Origin: Bacillus subtilis subsp. subtilis
GTDB taxonomy: Bacteria > Pseudomonadota > Gammaproteobacteria > Xanthomonadales > Xanthomonadaceae
Direction: 5' to 3'
Assembly (NCBI GenBank): GCA_021733645.1
Contig: JAHREJ010000001.1
Coordinates: 106,609-170,608, forward strand
DNA: 64,000 nt
Of the stretch, positions 36,051 through 44,962 are shown piece by piece (the first letter of the stretch is position 1; every line of letters begins with the position of its first letter). The translations under genes were made by a program, and so were the position numbers. The notes beneath the pieces were generated by a model, which searched no databases, was not told the origin of the DNA, and saw only the letters and a program-made list of their open reading frames with translations.

Positions 36051-38087
36051 TCACGCCGGCAGCTTGAAGTCGGCAACCGAGCGGCGCAGGTCGGCCGCCA
36101 GCTGTGCCAAATGACCGATCGACTCGGCGGTCTGTCCCGCGCCCTGCGAGGTCTGGCCGGTAATCTGCCGGATCACGCCCATGGTGCGGGTGATGTCCGA
36201 GGCGGCCGACGACTGCTGCTGGGCGGCGATCGAGATGTTCTTGATGAGGTTGTTGAGCGCGTTGGACACGCGCTCGATTTCGGTCAGGGCGGTACCGGCG
36301 TCCTCGGCCAGGCGCGCACCGGACACCACTTCGGCGGTGGTCTGCTCCATCGAGCTGACCGCTTCGTTGGTATCGGCCTGAATGGCCTGGACCAGGCCTT
36401 CGATACGTCGGGTTGCACCGGACGTGCGTTCTGCCAGGCGCTGCACTTCGTCGGCCACCACGGCGAAACCGCGACCGGCCTCACCGGCCGAGGCTGCCTG
36501 CACGGCCGCGTTCAAGGCCAGGATGTTGGTCTGCTCGGAAATGTCGTTGATCAGTTCCACGATCGAGCCGATTTCCTGCGAGGACTCGCCCAGGCGCTTG
36601 ATGCGCTTGGAGGTTTCCTGGATCTGGTCGCGGATCTGGTCCATGCCCTGGATGGTCTCGCGGACCACGCCGGCGCCTTCGGCGGCGATCACCACCGAAC
36701 GCTGCGCCACGTCGGCCGACTCGGCCGAGTTGCGCGACACCTGTTCGATGCTCGAGGCGATTTCGCCGATGCGGTCCGACGCCGAGGTGATCTGGTTGGC
36801 CTGGTGGCCGGCCGCTTCGGCCAGCTGCATCGCGGTGGCCTGGGTTTCCTGGGTGGACAGCGCGACCTTGGCCGAGGTGTCGTTGATGGTGGTCACCAGG
36901 TGGCGCAGTTCGTCCACGGCGTAGTTGATGGCGTCGGCGATCGCGCCGGTCATGTCCTCGGTCACCGAGGCCTTCACCGTCAGGTCGCCTTCACCCAGCG
37001 AGCTGATTTCATCCAGCAGCCGCATGATGGCCTGCTGGTTGCGGCTGTTGAACTCCACCTGGGTCTGGTAGCGCAGGTCCTGCTCGCGCGAGCGGCTGCG
37101 CACGGTGCTGCTGACAAAACCGATGATGGCAATCAGCGACAGCGCACCGGAGATCACGCCCAGCCAGAAGTTGGGGAACAGGCGCGTGTCGCGCACCGAA
37201 CCGAACGAGGAGAACGCTTCGAACAGCTTCTTGCTGTCATCCAGCATGCGCGTGGCACCGCCGGTCAGCGCCGCCGCCGAGGACTGCGCCGAGAACAGCT
37301 GGCGCGAGCTGGCCAGGATCGCGTCGGCGTCCTTCTTCATGGTGTCCCACTGCTTCTGGGACTGCTCCAGCGCGGCCAGCGCGCCGGCATTGCGAACGGG
37401 AGTGATGCCCAGCTCCTCATTGCCGTTGCGCAGGGCTTCCAGCACCTGGGTGAACACCACCGAGTCGCGGGCCAGGGCGTCGCCCGCGGCGGCGGCATTG
37501 GCCCCGCCGGCGCGCATTTCGGTCACCCGGCGCGCCATCGAACCCACCACCACCACCTGCTGCAGCGCGTTGTAGACCTGCGAGGCCGGCGCACCGCCGG
37601 CCGACATGGCGCGCACCACTTCGTTGAGCTGGGCCTGCAGTGCCGGCACGCCGTTGACGAAGTTGTTGGCGTTGCCGGCCAGGGCCAGGACCGCCGGTTC
37701 GCTGGCCACCAGCTGGGCAGCGCTCTTGCCGAGCGGCTCCCAGGTCTGGCTGAGCTGGTTGAGCGGGCCGGACACGTTGGCTTCACTGCCGTAGCGCCCC
37801 TGCAGGCTGCTCACCGTGCTTTCGATGCGGCTCTTGGTGTCCTTGAACGCAGTGAACGCCTGGGCGTTGCCCGAGACCGCCTCACGGCCCTGGTTGGCCA
37901 GCTGCTGTGACAGCACCTGCAGGTCGGCTGCGCCGGTACTGGCACCGGCCAGGCGACTGCCCTGCCAGGTGGCCACGCCGGTGTTGACGCCGAACACGAT
38001 CATCGACAAGGCCAGCAGGCCCAGCCAGAAATTGGTTCCCACCGACCCGAGCTTACCGGCCTTGGCGGTATCGGAAGCAGTACTCAT
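36051..38087 (-). CDS. pilJ: Methyl-accepting chemotaxis protein PilJ
   Basis: 678 residues. Inner-membrane receptor with a first helix at about 22-40 ([20 protein letters not shown]), a periplasmic PilJ sensor region, a second helix at about 302-325 ([20 protein letters not shown]), a HAMP-like segment and a cytoplasmic signalling domain whose hairpin tip reads [19 protein letters not shown]. It feeds ChpA via the CheW-type proteins PilI and ChpC, and in Pseudomonas senses pilus state and surface contact. It lies 43 bp after pilI and 94 bp before chpA in one operon. Confidence 0.95.
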   Translation of the reverse strand: MSTASDTAKAGKLGSVGTNFWLGLLALSMIVFGVNTGVATWQGSRLAGASTGAADLQVLSQQLANQGREAVSGNAQAFTAFKDTKSRIESTVSSLQGRYGSEANVSGPLNQLSQTWEPLGKSAAQLVASEPAVLALAGNANNFVNGVPALQAQLNEVVRAMSAGGAPASQVYNALQQVVVVGSMARRVTEMRAGGANAAAAGDALARDSVVFTQVLEALRNGNEELGITPVRNAGALAALEQSQKQWDTMKKDADAILASSRQLFSAQSSAAALTGGATRMLDDSKKLFEAFSSFGSVRDTRLFPNFWLGVISGALSLIAIIGFVSSTVRSRSREQDLRYQTQVEFNSRNQQAIMRLLDEISSLGEGDLTVKASVTEDMTGAIADAINYAVDELRHLVTTINDTSAKVALSTQETQATAMQLAEAAGHQANQITSASDRIGEIASSIEQVSRNSAESADVAQRSVVIAAEGAGVVRETIQGMDQIRDQIQETSKRIKRLGESSQEIGSIVELINDISEQTNILALNAAVQAASAGEAGRGFAVVADEVQRLAERTSGATRRIEGLVQAIQADTNEAVSSMEQTTAEVVSGARLAEDAGTALTEIERVSNALNNLIKNISIAAQQQSSAASDITRTMGVIRQITGQTSQGAGQTAESIGHLAQLAADLRRSVADFKLPA

Positions 38088-38130
38088 CGTTCAACCTCGA
38101 TCTTCAATACGGTGAGACAGGCAGCAGCGA

Positions 38131-38661
38131 TCAGGCCGCGGCCTGCCTGAATTCGGGAGTGCGCGACAACAGCGACAGCGAGAACACGCCCCAGTCGTGG
38201 CCATCGCCGTGGAAGGCGCGGTCGACGAAGTGGGCGTAGCGGCCCGTGGCAAGGTCGCCGGTGACAACGTCCTGGTCCTGCTCGAAGCTGCGCTGGCCGA
38301 ACAGTTCATCGATGGTCAGGGCAACGTCGCCGCCGGCCTGGCGCATGATGAGCACGCGCTGGCCTTCCTGGTGCACGGTGCGTTCGCCTTCCATGAAGTA
38401 CTTCAGGTCCACCACCGGGAACAGGTTGCCGCGCAGGTTGCCCACGCCCAGCAGCCACGGCTGCGCGCCGGGCACCGGGGTGATCGGCGGCATCGGCACG
38501 ATTTCAACCACTTCGCGGAAGTCCGACACCAGGTGGCGCTTGCCTACCCGGTACCCGACGCCACGCCACAGGTCCTGCGAGAACTGCCGTTCGGGCAGCT
38601 GCACGGCATGGGCCAGGCTGCGCCGTTCGTAGGCTTCGAGGATGTCGAAAGGAGAACGCAT
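38131..38661 (-). CDS. pilI: CheW-like twitching motility protein PilI
   Basis: 176 residues, a CheW domain (RHLVSDFREVVEIVPMPPIT, LLGVGNLRGNLFPVVDLKYFM, GDVALTIDELFGQRSF) that links PilJ to ChpA. The start at 38661 shares one base with the pilH stop (TGATG), a coupling arrangement, and a GGAG-containing sequence does not need to be invoked. An in-frame extension 30 codons upstream would overlap pilH and is rejected. Confidence 0.93.
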   Translation of the reverse strand: MRSPFDILEAYERRSLAHAVQLPERQFSQDLWRGVGYRVGKRHLVSDFREVVEIVPMPPITPVPGAQPWLLGVGNLRGNLFPVVDLKYFMEGERTVHQEGQRVLIMRQAGGDVALTIDELFGQRSFEQDQDVVTGDLATGRYAHFVDRAFHGDGHDWGVFSLSLLSRTPEFRQAAA

Positions 38662-39023
38662 CAGACCACCAACTGGTTGATCCGCGCGATCAGTTCCTCC
38701 TCGCGCGGCGGCTTGACGATGTAGTCGGCCGCCCCCTGGCGCAGCCCCCACGCCTTGTCGGTTTCCATCGCCTTGGTGCTGACGATGACCACCGGAATGT
38801 GTTTGATGGCCGCATCGCGCGCCATCGCGCGGGTGGCCTGGAAGCCACTCATGCCCGGCAGGACGACGTCCATCAGCACCAGTTGCGGGACGTGCTCGCG
38901 CACGAGCGCCAGCCCGTCCTCGGCGTTGTCCGCTTCCAGGACTTCATGCCCGGCCTTGGTCAACCACTGCGTGAACACCGCGCGGTCGGTCGGTGAATCC
39001 TCGATCAGAACGATTCGAGCCAT
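38661..39023 (-). CDS. pilH: Response regulator PilH (single receiver domain)
   Basis: 120 residues, CheY-like receiver with no output domain. The acidic pocket is in RIVLIEDSPTD, the phosphoacceptor Asp in LVLMDVVLPGMSGF, and the conserved Thr/Ser and Lys in VVIVSTKAME and YIVKPPREEEL. In Pseudomonas PilH opposes PilG or affects pilus retraction. It lies 18 bp after pilG. Confidence 0.95.
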   Translation of the reverse strand: MARIVLIEDSPTDRAVFTQWLTKAGHEVLEADNAEDGLALVREHVPQLVLMDVVLPGMSGFQATRAMARDAAIKHIPVVIVSTKAMETDKAWGLRQGAADYIVKPPREEELIARINQLVV

Positions 39024-39041
39024 TGTGCCTTTCCCCCCTGG

Positions 39042-39443
39042 TCAGGCGTTGACGTATGTGCGGATGGCACCCAGCAGTTCTTCACGCGTGAATGGCTTGG
39101 TCAGGTACTGCTCCGAGCCGACGATGCGGCCGCGCGCCTTGTCGAACAGGCCGTCCTTGGAGGACAGCATGATGACCGGGGTCGACTTGAACAGCTGGTT
39201 TCCCTTGATCAGCGCACAGGTCTGATAGCCATCCAGCCGCGGCATCATGATGTCCACGAAGATGATCTGCGGCTGTTGGTCGGCGATCTTGGCCAACGCC
39301 TCGAAACCATCGGTCGCGGTCACCACCTCGCAGCCTTCGCGCTTGAGTAGTGTTTCGGCGGTCCTGCGAATGGTCTTCGAATCATCGATGACCATGACCC
39401 TAAGCCCTGCGAGTTCCCCACCCGCAGCCATGTTTTCAGTCAT
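39042..39443 (-). CDS. pilG: Response regulator PilG
   Basis: 133 residues, a receiver domain with VMVIDDSKTIRRTAE, phosphoacceptor Asp in IIFVDIMMPRLDGYQ, and MLSSKDGLFDKARG and YLTKPFTREELL. It is the first gene of the chp operon and the output regulator that promotes pilus extension. The ATG at 39443 has GGGGAAAGG before it. It is divergent from gshB across about 247 bp, the same arrangement as in P. aeruginosa. Confidence 0.95.
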   Translation of the reverse strand: MTENMAAGGELAGLRVMVIDDSKTIRRTAETLLKREGCEVVTATDGFEALAKIADQQPQIIFVDIMMPRLDGYQTCALIKGNQLFKSTPVIMLSSKDGLFDKARGRIVGSEQYLTKPFTREELLGAIRTYVNA

Positions 39444-39690
39444 TACCTTTCCCCGGGCGCGCGACGCTTCTGCTTGGTCCGGCGTCGCTGCGAAAGCGTA
39501 TCTATATCGCACTTCCCGCGCAGGCTTCAAGCGCGGGCACTTCAGCCAAGCCGCAGGCGGGTCGGGTCGGGCCGGATCGCCCGGTTTTGCGCAAACCCGG
39601 CGGCGGCCGGACGCAGCGTTGCACCCCGCCGGGCAGGCAGCCGGCCCCTGTTGCGGCTACCATCATCGCCCTGCCCGCCAGGTTGCGACC

Positions 39691-40641
39691 ATGCCGTTGA
39701 ACGTCATCGTGGTGATGGATCCCATCGCCCATATCAAGATTGCCAAGGACACCACCTTCGCGATGCTGCTGGAAGCCCAGCGCCGCGGCCACGCCCTGCA
39801 CTACGTCAGCCCCGGTGGGCTGGCCCTGCGCGATGGCCAGGCGGTGGCCCGTACCGCGCCGCTGCAGGTGCGCGAGGACAAGGCCGACTGGTTCACCCTG
39901 GGCCAGTTCAGCCAGACCGTGTTCGGTCCCGGCCAGGTGGTGCTGATGCGCAAGGACCCGCCGGTGGATGCCGAATTCATCTACGACACCCATGTGCTCA
40001 GCGTGGCCCAGCAGGCCGGCGCCCTGGTGGTCAACGACCCGCAGGGGCTGCGCGACTTCAATGAGAAGCTGGCCGCCCTGCTGTTCCCGCAGTGCTGCCC
40101 GCCCACCCTGGTCAGCCGCCGCAACGCCGACCTGAAGGCTTTCGTGCTTGAACACGGCCAAGCCGTGCTCAAGCCGCTGGACGGCATGGGCGGGCGCTCG
40201 ATCTTCCGCTCCGGCACCGGCGACCCCAACCTCAACGTGATCCTGGAAACCCTGACCGACGGCGAGCGCACGCTGGCCCTGGCGCAGAAGTTCATCCCCG
40301 ATATCACCGCCGGCGACAAGCGCATCCTGCTGGTGGATGGCGAGCCGGTGGACTATTGCCTGGCGCGGATTCCGCAGGGCGACGAGTTCCGCGGCAACCT
40401 GGCCGCCGGCGGCCGCGGCGAAGGCCGCCCGCTGAGTGACCGCGACCGCTGGATCGCCGCCCAGGTCGGGCCGGAGATGAAACGCCGTGGCATGCGCTTC
40501 GTCGGCCTGGACGTCATCGGCGACTACCTGACCGAAGTGAACGTCACCAGCCCCACCTGCGTGCGCGAGCTGGACGCGCAGTTCGGGCTGAACATCGCCG
40601 GCACCCTGTTCGATGCGATCGAGGCCAGCCTGCCGCGATGA
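39691..40641 (+). CDS. gshB: Glutathione synthetase
   Basis: A 316-residue ATP-grasp enzyme that joins gamma-glutamylcysteine and glycine. Visible blocks: VVMDPIAHIKIAKDTTFAML (N-terminal substrate domain), MRKDPPVDAEFIYDTH, KPLDGMGGRSIFR (ATP-binding loop), and VTSPTCVRELD near the end (metal/ATP site). The ATG at 39691 is chosen because MPLNVIVVMDPI matches the family start. It overlaps the tonB gene by 4 bp. Confidence 0.96.
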   Translation: MPLNVIVVMDPIAHIKIAKDTTFAMLLEAQRRGHALHYVSPGGLALRDGQAVARTAPLQVREDKADWFTLGQFSQTVFGPGQVVLMRKDPPVDAEFIYDTHVLSVAQQAGALVVNDPQGLRDFNEKLAALLFPQCCPPTLVSRRNADLKAFVLEHGQAVLKPLDGMGGRSIFRSGTGDPNLNVILETLTDGERTLALAQKFIPDITAGDKRILLVDGEPVDYCLARIPQGDEFRGNLAAGGRGEGRPLSDRDRWIAAQVGPEMKRRGMRFVGLDVIGDYLTEVNVTSPTCVRELDAQFGLNIAGTLFDAIEASLPR

Positions 40642-41525
40642 ATGCGACGGTCGAGCCGCTGCTGCCGCTGCAGGCACGCGAGTCGCAGCGCCTGGGCGCG
40701 ACCCTGGCGTTGTCGCTGCTGGTGCATGCCGTGGTGATCCTGGGGGTGGGCTTTGCGGTCAGCGACAAGGCCGCACTGGTGCCCACCCTGGATGTGATCT
40801 TCAGCCAGACCCAGACCCCGCTCACGCCCAAGCAGGCCGACTTCCTGGCCCAGGCCAACCAGCAGGGCGGCGGCGACCACGACACCGCACAGCGCCCGCG
40901 CGACAACCAGGCCGGCATCGTGCCGCAGCCGCAGGCCGGGGTGTCGCCGGTGCCGCAGCAGCGACAGGACGCGGCCAGCCCGCCACCGCCGCAGGCGCGG
41001 GTGGTGTCCAGCCGCAACGGCACCGACCACCTCGCCAGTGCGCAGCCGCAGCCCCTGCCCGAACACCCGCAGCCAGACGCGCCACTGAACGCGCGCGAGC
41101 AGCGCGATGCCGAGATGGCCCGCCTGGCCGCCGAAGTGCACCTGCGCTCGGCGCAGTACGCCAAGCGCCCGAACCGCAAGTTCGTGTCGGCCAGCACACG
41201 GGAATATGCCTACGCCAACTATCTGCGCGCGTGGGTGGATCGTGCCGAGCGCGTGGGCAACCTCAACTATCCCGATGAGGCGCGCCAACGCCGGCTGGGT
41301 GGGCAGGTGGTGATCACCGTGGGCGTGCGCCGCGACGGCAGCGTGGAAAGCGCGCGGATCCTGCGCAGCAGCGGCACGCCGTTGCTGGATGAAGCGGCCC
41401 TGCGCGTGGTCCGCCTGGCCCAGCCGTTCCCGCCGCTGCCCAAGACCGACGACGGCGTGGAGATCCTGCAGGTGACGCGCACGTGGGCGTTCCTGCCGGG
41501 GGGGACGTTGCGTGATGACCGTTGA
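40638..41525 (+). CDS. TonB-family energy transducer (TonB3-like)
   Basis: 295 residues. One N-terminal membrane helix (LALSLLVHAVVILGVGFAV), a Pro/Gln-rich periplasmic spacer (about 80-150) and a C-terminal TonB domain (about 205-285: YPDEARQRRLGGQVVITVGV, VESARILRSSGTPLLDEAAL). No exbB or exbD lies nearby. In P. aeruginosa the gene in the same place beside gshB and pilG is tonB3, needed for normal twitching; orthology is suggested here by position and domain layout. The start overlaps gshB (ATGA). Confidence 0.88.
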   Translation: MNATVEPLLPLQARESQRLGATLALSLLVHAVVILGVGFAVSDKAALVPTLDVIFSQTQTPLTPKQADFLAQANQQGGGDHDTAQRPRDNQAGIVPQPQAGVSPVPQQRQDAASPPPPQARVVSSRNGTDHLASAQPQPLPEHPQPDAPLNAREQRDAEMARLAAEVHLRSAQYAKRPNRKFVSASTREYAYANYLRAWVDRAERVGNLNYPDEARQRRLGGQVVITVGVRRDGSVESARILRSSGTPLLDEAALRVVRLAQPFPPLPKTDDGVEILQVTRTWAFLPGGTLRDDR

Positions 41526-41529
41526 TGGG

Positions 41530-41553
41530 ACGGGGGGCGGCGATCGCCCCGCC
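41530..41553. terminator. GC-rich hairpin between convergent tonB and tsaB
   Basis: A GC-rich inverted repeat centred on GCGATCGC lies between the two convergent stop codons. There is no T run, so it may pause or bound transcripts rather than terminate them efficiently. Confidence 0.4.
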
Positions 41554-41561
41554 CGCCGGAC

Positions 41562-42260
41562 CTATCGGGCCGCGCGTGCGGCCTGCTGTTCCACCAGGGT
41601 CAGTGCCACGTTGTTGCGCAGGTAGGCCGGCTCCACCCGCTCCGGGGCCAGGCCTTCGCCACGGGCGAAGGCTGGCACGGCCAGCGTGAGCAGGTCCGAG
41701 GCGCGCGGCAGCGCCTGCGCGTCCACGCCATCGAGCTGGCCGGCCAGACGGGTGGCCAGCAGGCCATCGGCTGCACCGAACCCGGTGCCCACGCCGAACC
41801 AGCGGGTGCCATCGGGCAACGCCACCGCCTCCGGTGCGCACACGACCTCCTCGCCCTGCAGGTGCCACTGGCCATCCACGCGTACCTGGCGGGCCACATA
41901 CACCTCGCCCATGCGGGCATCGATGCTGCTCAACACGTGGTCGGCCCCGGCCGGTGCACGCAACGCCAGCACCTGCAGGGTAGACACCGCAATCAACGGA
42001 CGGTCCAGCGCCAGCGCGATGCCCTGGGCGATGGCGATGGCCAGGCGCACGCCGGTGAAGGCGCCAGGGCCGCGCCCCAGGGCGATCGCATCCAGCTGCG
42101 AACGGGCCAGCCCGGCCTCGGCCAGCAGCGCCTCGGCCCACGGCAGGCTGAGTTCGGCGTGGCGACGCGGCGCGATCTCGAAACGCTCCCGCACCTGTCC
42201 ATCCACGTACAGGGCAACGGAACAGGCTTCTGTGGCGGTTTCAAAGGCGAGCAGTTTCAT
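41562..42260 (-). CDS. tsaB: tRNA threonylcarbamoyladenosine synthesis protein TsaB
   Basis: A 232-residue ASKHA-fold protein that partners TsaD and TsaE in making t6A37 in tRNAs reading ANN codons. Visible: the start MKLLAFETATEACSVALY, HAELSLPWAEALL, and GRGPGAFTGVRLAIAIAQGI, the family signature. The ATG at 42260 lies 5 bp after the stop of the upstream helicase gene on the same strand. Confidence 0.96.
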   Translation of the reverse strand: MKLLAFETATEACSVALYVDGQVRERFEIAPRRHAELSLPWAEALLAEAGLARSQLDAIALGRGPGAFTGVRLAIAIAQGIALALDRPLIAVSTLQVLALRAPAGADHVLSSIDARMGEVYVARQVRVDGQWHLQGEEVVCAPEAVALPDGTRWFGVGTGFGAADGLLATRLAGQLDGVDAQALPRASDLLTLAVPAFARGEGLAPERVEPAYLRNNVALTLVEQQAARAAR

Positions 42261-42265
42261 GGCGA

Positions 42266-44332
42266 TCAGAACAGGGAAGTGGGGAAAGGGTCGGCAGCGG
42301 CGTCGCGCGCCGGCACGCTGGCCGCCGGCGGTGTCGCTGCCGGTGCCGGGGCGCCGGGGCCACTGACCGGCCATTGTGGCGCAAAGAAGCCGCGCACATC
42401 GTCCAGCAAGCGGGTACGCCGGAACGGCGGCAGTGAATCCAGGAAGATCCGGCCGTAGCTGCGGCTGAGCAGGCGCGGGTCGCACAGCACCAGCACGCCG
42501 CGGTCGGTTTCGCTGCGGATCAAGCGGCCTACGCCCTGCTTGAGCGCGATGACCGCCTGCGGCAGCTGTTCGTCGCGGAACGGGTTGCCGCCGTCGCGGC
42601 GGATCGCATCCAGCCGCGCCTCGAATACCGGATCGTCGGGCGCGGCGAACGGCAATTTGTCGATCACCACCACGCTCAGTGCATCGCCCACCACGTCCAC
42701 GCCTTCACGGAAGCTGGCCGACCCCAGCAGCACGCCATTGCCCGATTCGCGGAAGCGCTGCAGCAACGTCGCGCGCGGGGCCTCGCCCTGCACGAACAGC
42801 GGCCACGGCGCGTCGCGCAACGCCTCGGCGGCTTCGCGCAGCGCGCGGTGCGAGGCGAACAGCAGGAACGCCCGCCCCTGCGAGGCCTCCAGCACCGGGG
42901 TGAGCGCGGCGATCAAGGCCGTGCCGAAGCCGCGCGCAGCCGGATCGGGCAGACCGGTGGGCAGGTAACACAGTGCCTGGGTGGCCCAGTCGAACGGACT
43001 GGGCTGCAGCAGGGTGACCGGGTCGTCCAGACCCAGCCGCTGTGAGATATGCGCAAAGCCACCGTCCACGGTCAGCGTGGCCGACGTGAATACCCAGGCC
43101 GCCATCGAACGCTGGCGATGCTCACGCAGCGGCCCGGACACATCCATCGGGGTGCGCTGGCAACGGAAGCCGCGCGGGGTCAGCTCGTACCACAGCACTT
43201 CCGCCGCCGCCGGGAGGGCCTCCGGATCGGTGTCGAAATCCAGCATCGGGGCATCTTCGCCCAACCAGCGCGACAAGCGCGACACCGCTTCCAGCGCACG
43301 GGCATGGCAGGCATCCAGGCCCGGCGAGGCATCACGCACCCCGGCCAGCGCATCGCGCAGGGTGACCAGCGCGGTCATCGCCGCATCGAATCCATCGCGC
43401 ACCTGTGGCACGGTCAACGCGCGCCACTGGGTGCCGCGCGGCGGCAACCCGTCCATGGCGGTGCGCAGGTCACGCAGGATCTGCTCCAGCGCCGCCGCCG
43501 GTGCCTGCAGTGCGGCCTGCGCGCCGGCCACGCTGCGGCTCTCGGCCAGGCAGTCGCGCGCCAGCTCCTGCCAGGGCCGCATGCCGAAGCTTTCACCGAA
43601 GAAATTGGCCGCCAGTTCCGGCAGCTGGTGCGCCTCGTCGATCACGAACGCCTGCGCGCCGGGCAGGATTTCGCCGAAGCCTTCCTGCTTCAAGGCCAGG
43701 TCGGCCAACAACAGGTGGTGGTTGACCACCACCACATCGGCGGCCTGCGCGCGCTGGCGCGCCTGCACCACGAAGCAGTCGTCCCAGAACGGGCACTCGT
43801 TGCCCAGGCAGTTGTCGACGGTGGAGGTCACCATCGGGTACAGCGGCGAGTCTTCGGGCAGGGCGTCCAGCTCGGCCATGTCGCCAAAACGGCTTCGTCC
43901 CGCCCAGGCCAGGATGCGCTGGAACTGCGCCACCTGTTCGGGCGACACGAACCGCGGCTCGCCGCGCGCCTGCTGCAGCCGGTAACGGCACAGGTAGTTG
44001 GCGCGCCCCTTGAGCAGCGCACTGCTGTGGCCCACCCCGAGCGCGGCGCGGACCCGCGGCAGGTCGCGATGGTAGAGCTGGTCCTGCAGTGCGCGGGTGC
44101 CGGTGGAGATGATGGTCTTCAGGCCCGACAGCAGCGCCGGCACCAGGTAGGCGTAGGTCTTGCCGGTGCCGGTACCGGCCTCGGCCAGCAGTACATCGCG
44201 CTGGTCGAACGCTTCGGCGATCGCCGCGGTCAGGCGCAGCTGCGCCGGGCGGGCGACGAAGGCATCAAGCTGGCTGGCAAGCGTGCCGCCCTCGCTGAGG
44301 GCGTCGCTGCTGGCATGGGCAAGGCGTGACAT
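42266..44332 (-). CDS. ATP-dependent DNA helicase of the DinG/YoaA family
   Basis: 688 residues, an XPD/DinG-like superfamily 2 helicase. Walker A: EAGTGTGKTYAYLVPALL; DEAH box: FVIDEAHQLPEL. Iron-sulfur cluster cysteines: CRYRL, then CLGNECPFWDDC. C-terminal motor motifs: FLLFASHRALREAA, GSASFREGVDVVG, KQGVGRLIRSETDRG. Length and the four-cysteine insert fit YoaA rather than the longer exonuclease-fused type. It acts in DNA repair or R-loop/fork clearance. The ATG at 44332 precedes MSRLAHASSDALSEGG. Confidence 0.92.
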   Translation of the reverse strand: MSRLAHASSDALSEGGTLASQLDAFVARPAQLRLTAAIAEAFDQRDVLLAEAGTGTGKTYAYLVPALLSGLKTIISTGTRALQDQLYHRDLPRVRAALGVGHSSALLKGRANYLCRYRLQQARGEPRFVSPEQVAQFQRILAWAGRSRFGDMAELDALPEDSPLYPMVTSTVDNCLGNECPFWDDCFVVQARQRAQAADVVVVNHHLLLADLALKQEGFGEILPGAQAFVIDEAHQLPELAANFFGESFGMRPWQELARDCLAESRSVAGAQAALQAPAAALEQILRDLRTAMDGLPPRGTQWRALTVPQVRDGFDAAMTALVTLRDALAGVRDASPGLDACHARALEAVSRLSRWLGEDAPMLDFDTDPEALPAAAEVLWYELTPRGFRCQRTPMDVSGPLREHRQRSMAAWVFTSATLTVDGGFAHISQRLGLDDPVTLLQPSPFDWATQALCYLPTGLPDPAARGFGTALIAALTPVLEASQGRAFLLFASHRALREAAEALRDAPWPLFVQGEAPRATLLQRFRESGNGVLLGSASFREGVDVVGDALSVVVIDKLPFAAPDDPVFEARLDAIRRDGGNPFRDEQLPQAVIALKQGVGRLIRSETDRGVLVLCDPRLLSRSYGRIFLDSLPPFRRTRLLDDVRGFFAPQWPVSGPGAPAPAATPPAASVPARDAAADPFPTSLF

Positions 44333-44348
44333 GCCCGTAATGATAAAC

Positions 44349-44405
44349 GTAGAGCGGGGCTCTGCCCCGCTGCATTCAAGCGCCGCCGGGCAGAGCCCGG
44401 CGCTC
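44349..44405. repeat. Inverted pair of GTAG-type REP hairpins
   Basis: The first unit reads GTAGAGCGGGGCTCTGCCCC and continues GCT (44349-44371). The second, in opposite orientation, has arms AGCGCCGCCGGGC and GCCCGGCGCT (44379-44405). Both carry the same GGGCTCTGCCC-type loop. They fill the 77-bp gap between the lipoprotein gene and the helicase gene. This head-to-head pairing is typical for SMAG dimers. Confidence 0.85.
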
Positions 44406-44409
44406 CGCT

Positions 44410-44940
44410 TCAGTAGCGTTTGATCCCGGGCACCGTGCAGCCTTCCAGCTGCGCGTGCGCGGACACCGCGTTTTCCTTCTCGCCACGGGCCAACCGCGAC
44501 TGCTCGATGGTCGCCCAGTGGCGGCGGCACAGCGGCCCGGTCTTCGAACCAAGTTCCACCGCCTTGCGCGCCAGCGATTCGGCACGGGCCCAGTCGCCCT
44601 GCAACAACGCAATCTCGGCGCGCTCCTGCAGAATCGACGGATCCCCTTCGGAGATCAGCAGCGCCTGGTTCAGCGCTTCGGCCGCAGCCGCCAGATCGTT
44701 GGCCTGGCGACGCGCCTGGGCGGTCATGCGCAGATCCTCGATCTCGGCATCACGCAGTGGCTGCACCGCCAGCTCTTTTTCGTCCGAGCCGGCAGCCGCC
44801 GCCTCCACCGCCGCCATGCGCTGGGCCGGCGTGGTGGTATCCACCGGCGTCTTTACCGGCGGTGCCGGGGTGACGCAGGCGCTCAGTGCCATGCCAAGGG
44901 TGAGCAGGGAAGCGCAACGGATCAGGGTTCGGGTGGTCAT
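44410..44940 (-). CDS. Lipoprotein with TPR-like helical repeats
   Basis: 176 residues. The signal peptide ends in the lipobox LSAC (MTTRTLIRCASLLTLGMALSAC), so the mature protein is lipid-anchored. A Thr/Pro linker is followed by helices with TPR-like spacing (ANDLAAAAEALNQALLISEG, ERAEIALLQGDWARAESLAR). It lies 22 bp after the stop of the PBP1b-like gene on the same strand. A role as accessory factor of PBP1b (comparable in idea to LpoB or CpoB) is suggested by position only. Confidence 0.85.
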   Translation of the reverse strand: MTTRTLIRCASLLTLGMALSACVTPAPPVKTPVDTTTPAQRMAAVEAAAAGSDEKELAVQPLRDAEIEDLRMTAQARRQANDLAAAAEALNQALLISEGDPSILQERAEIALLQGDWARAESLARKAVELGSKTGPLCRRHWATIEQSRLARGEKENAVSAHAQLEGCTVPGIKRY

Positions 44941-44962
44941 GCGGGCCGGCCTCGTTCCGGAA

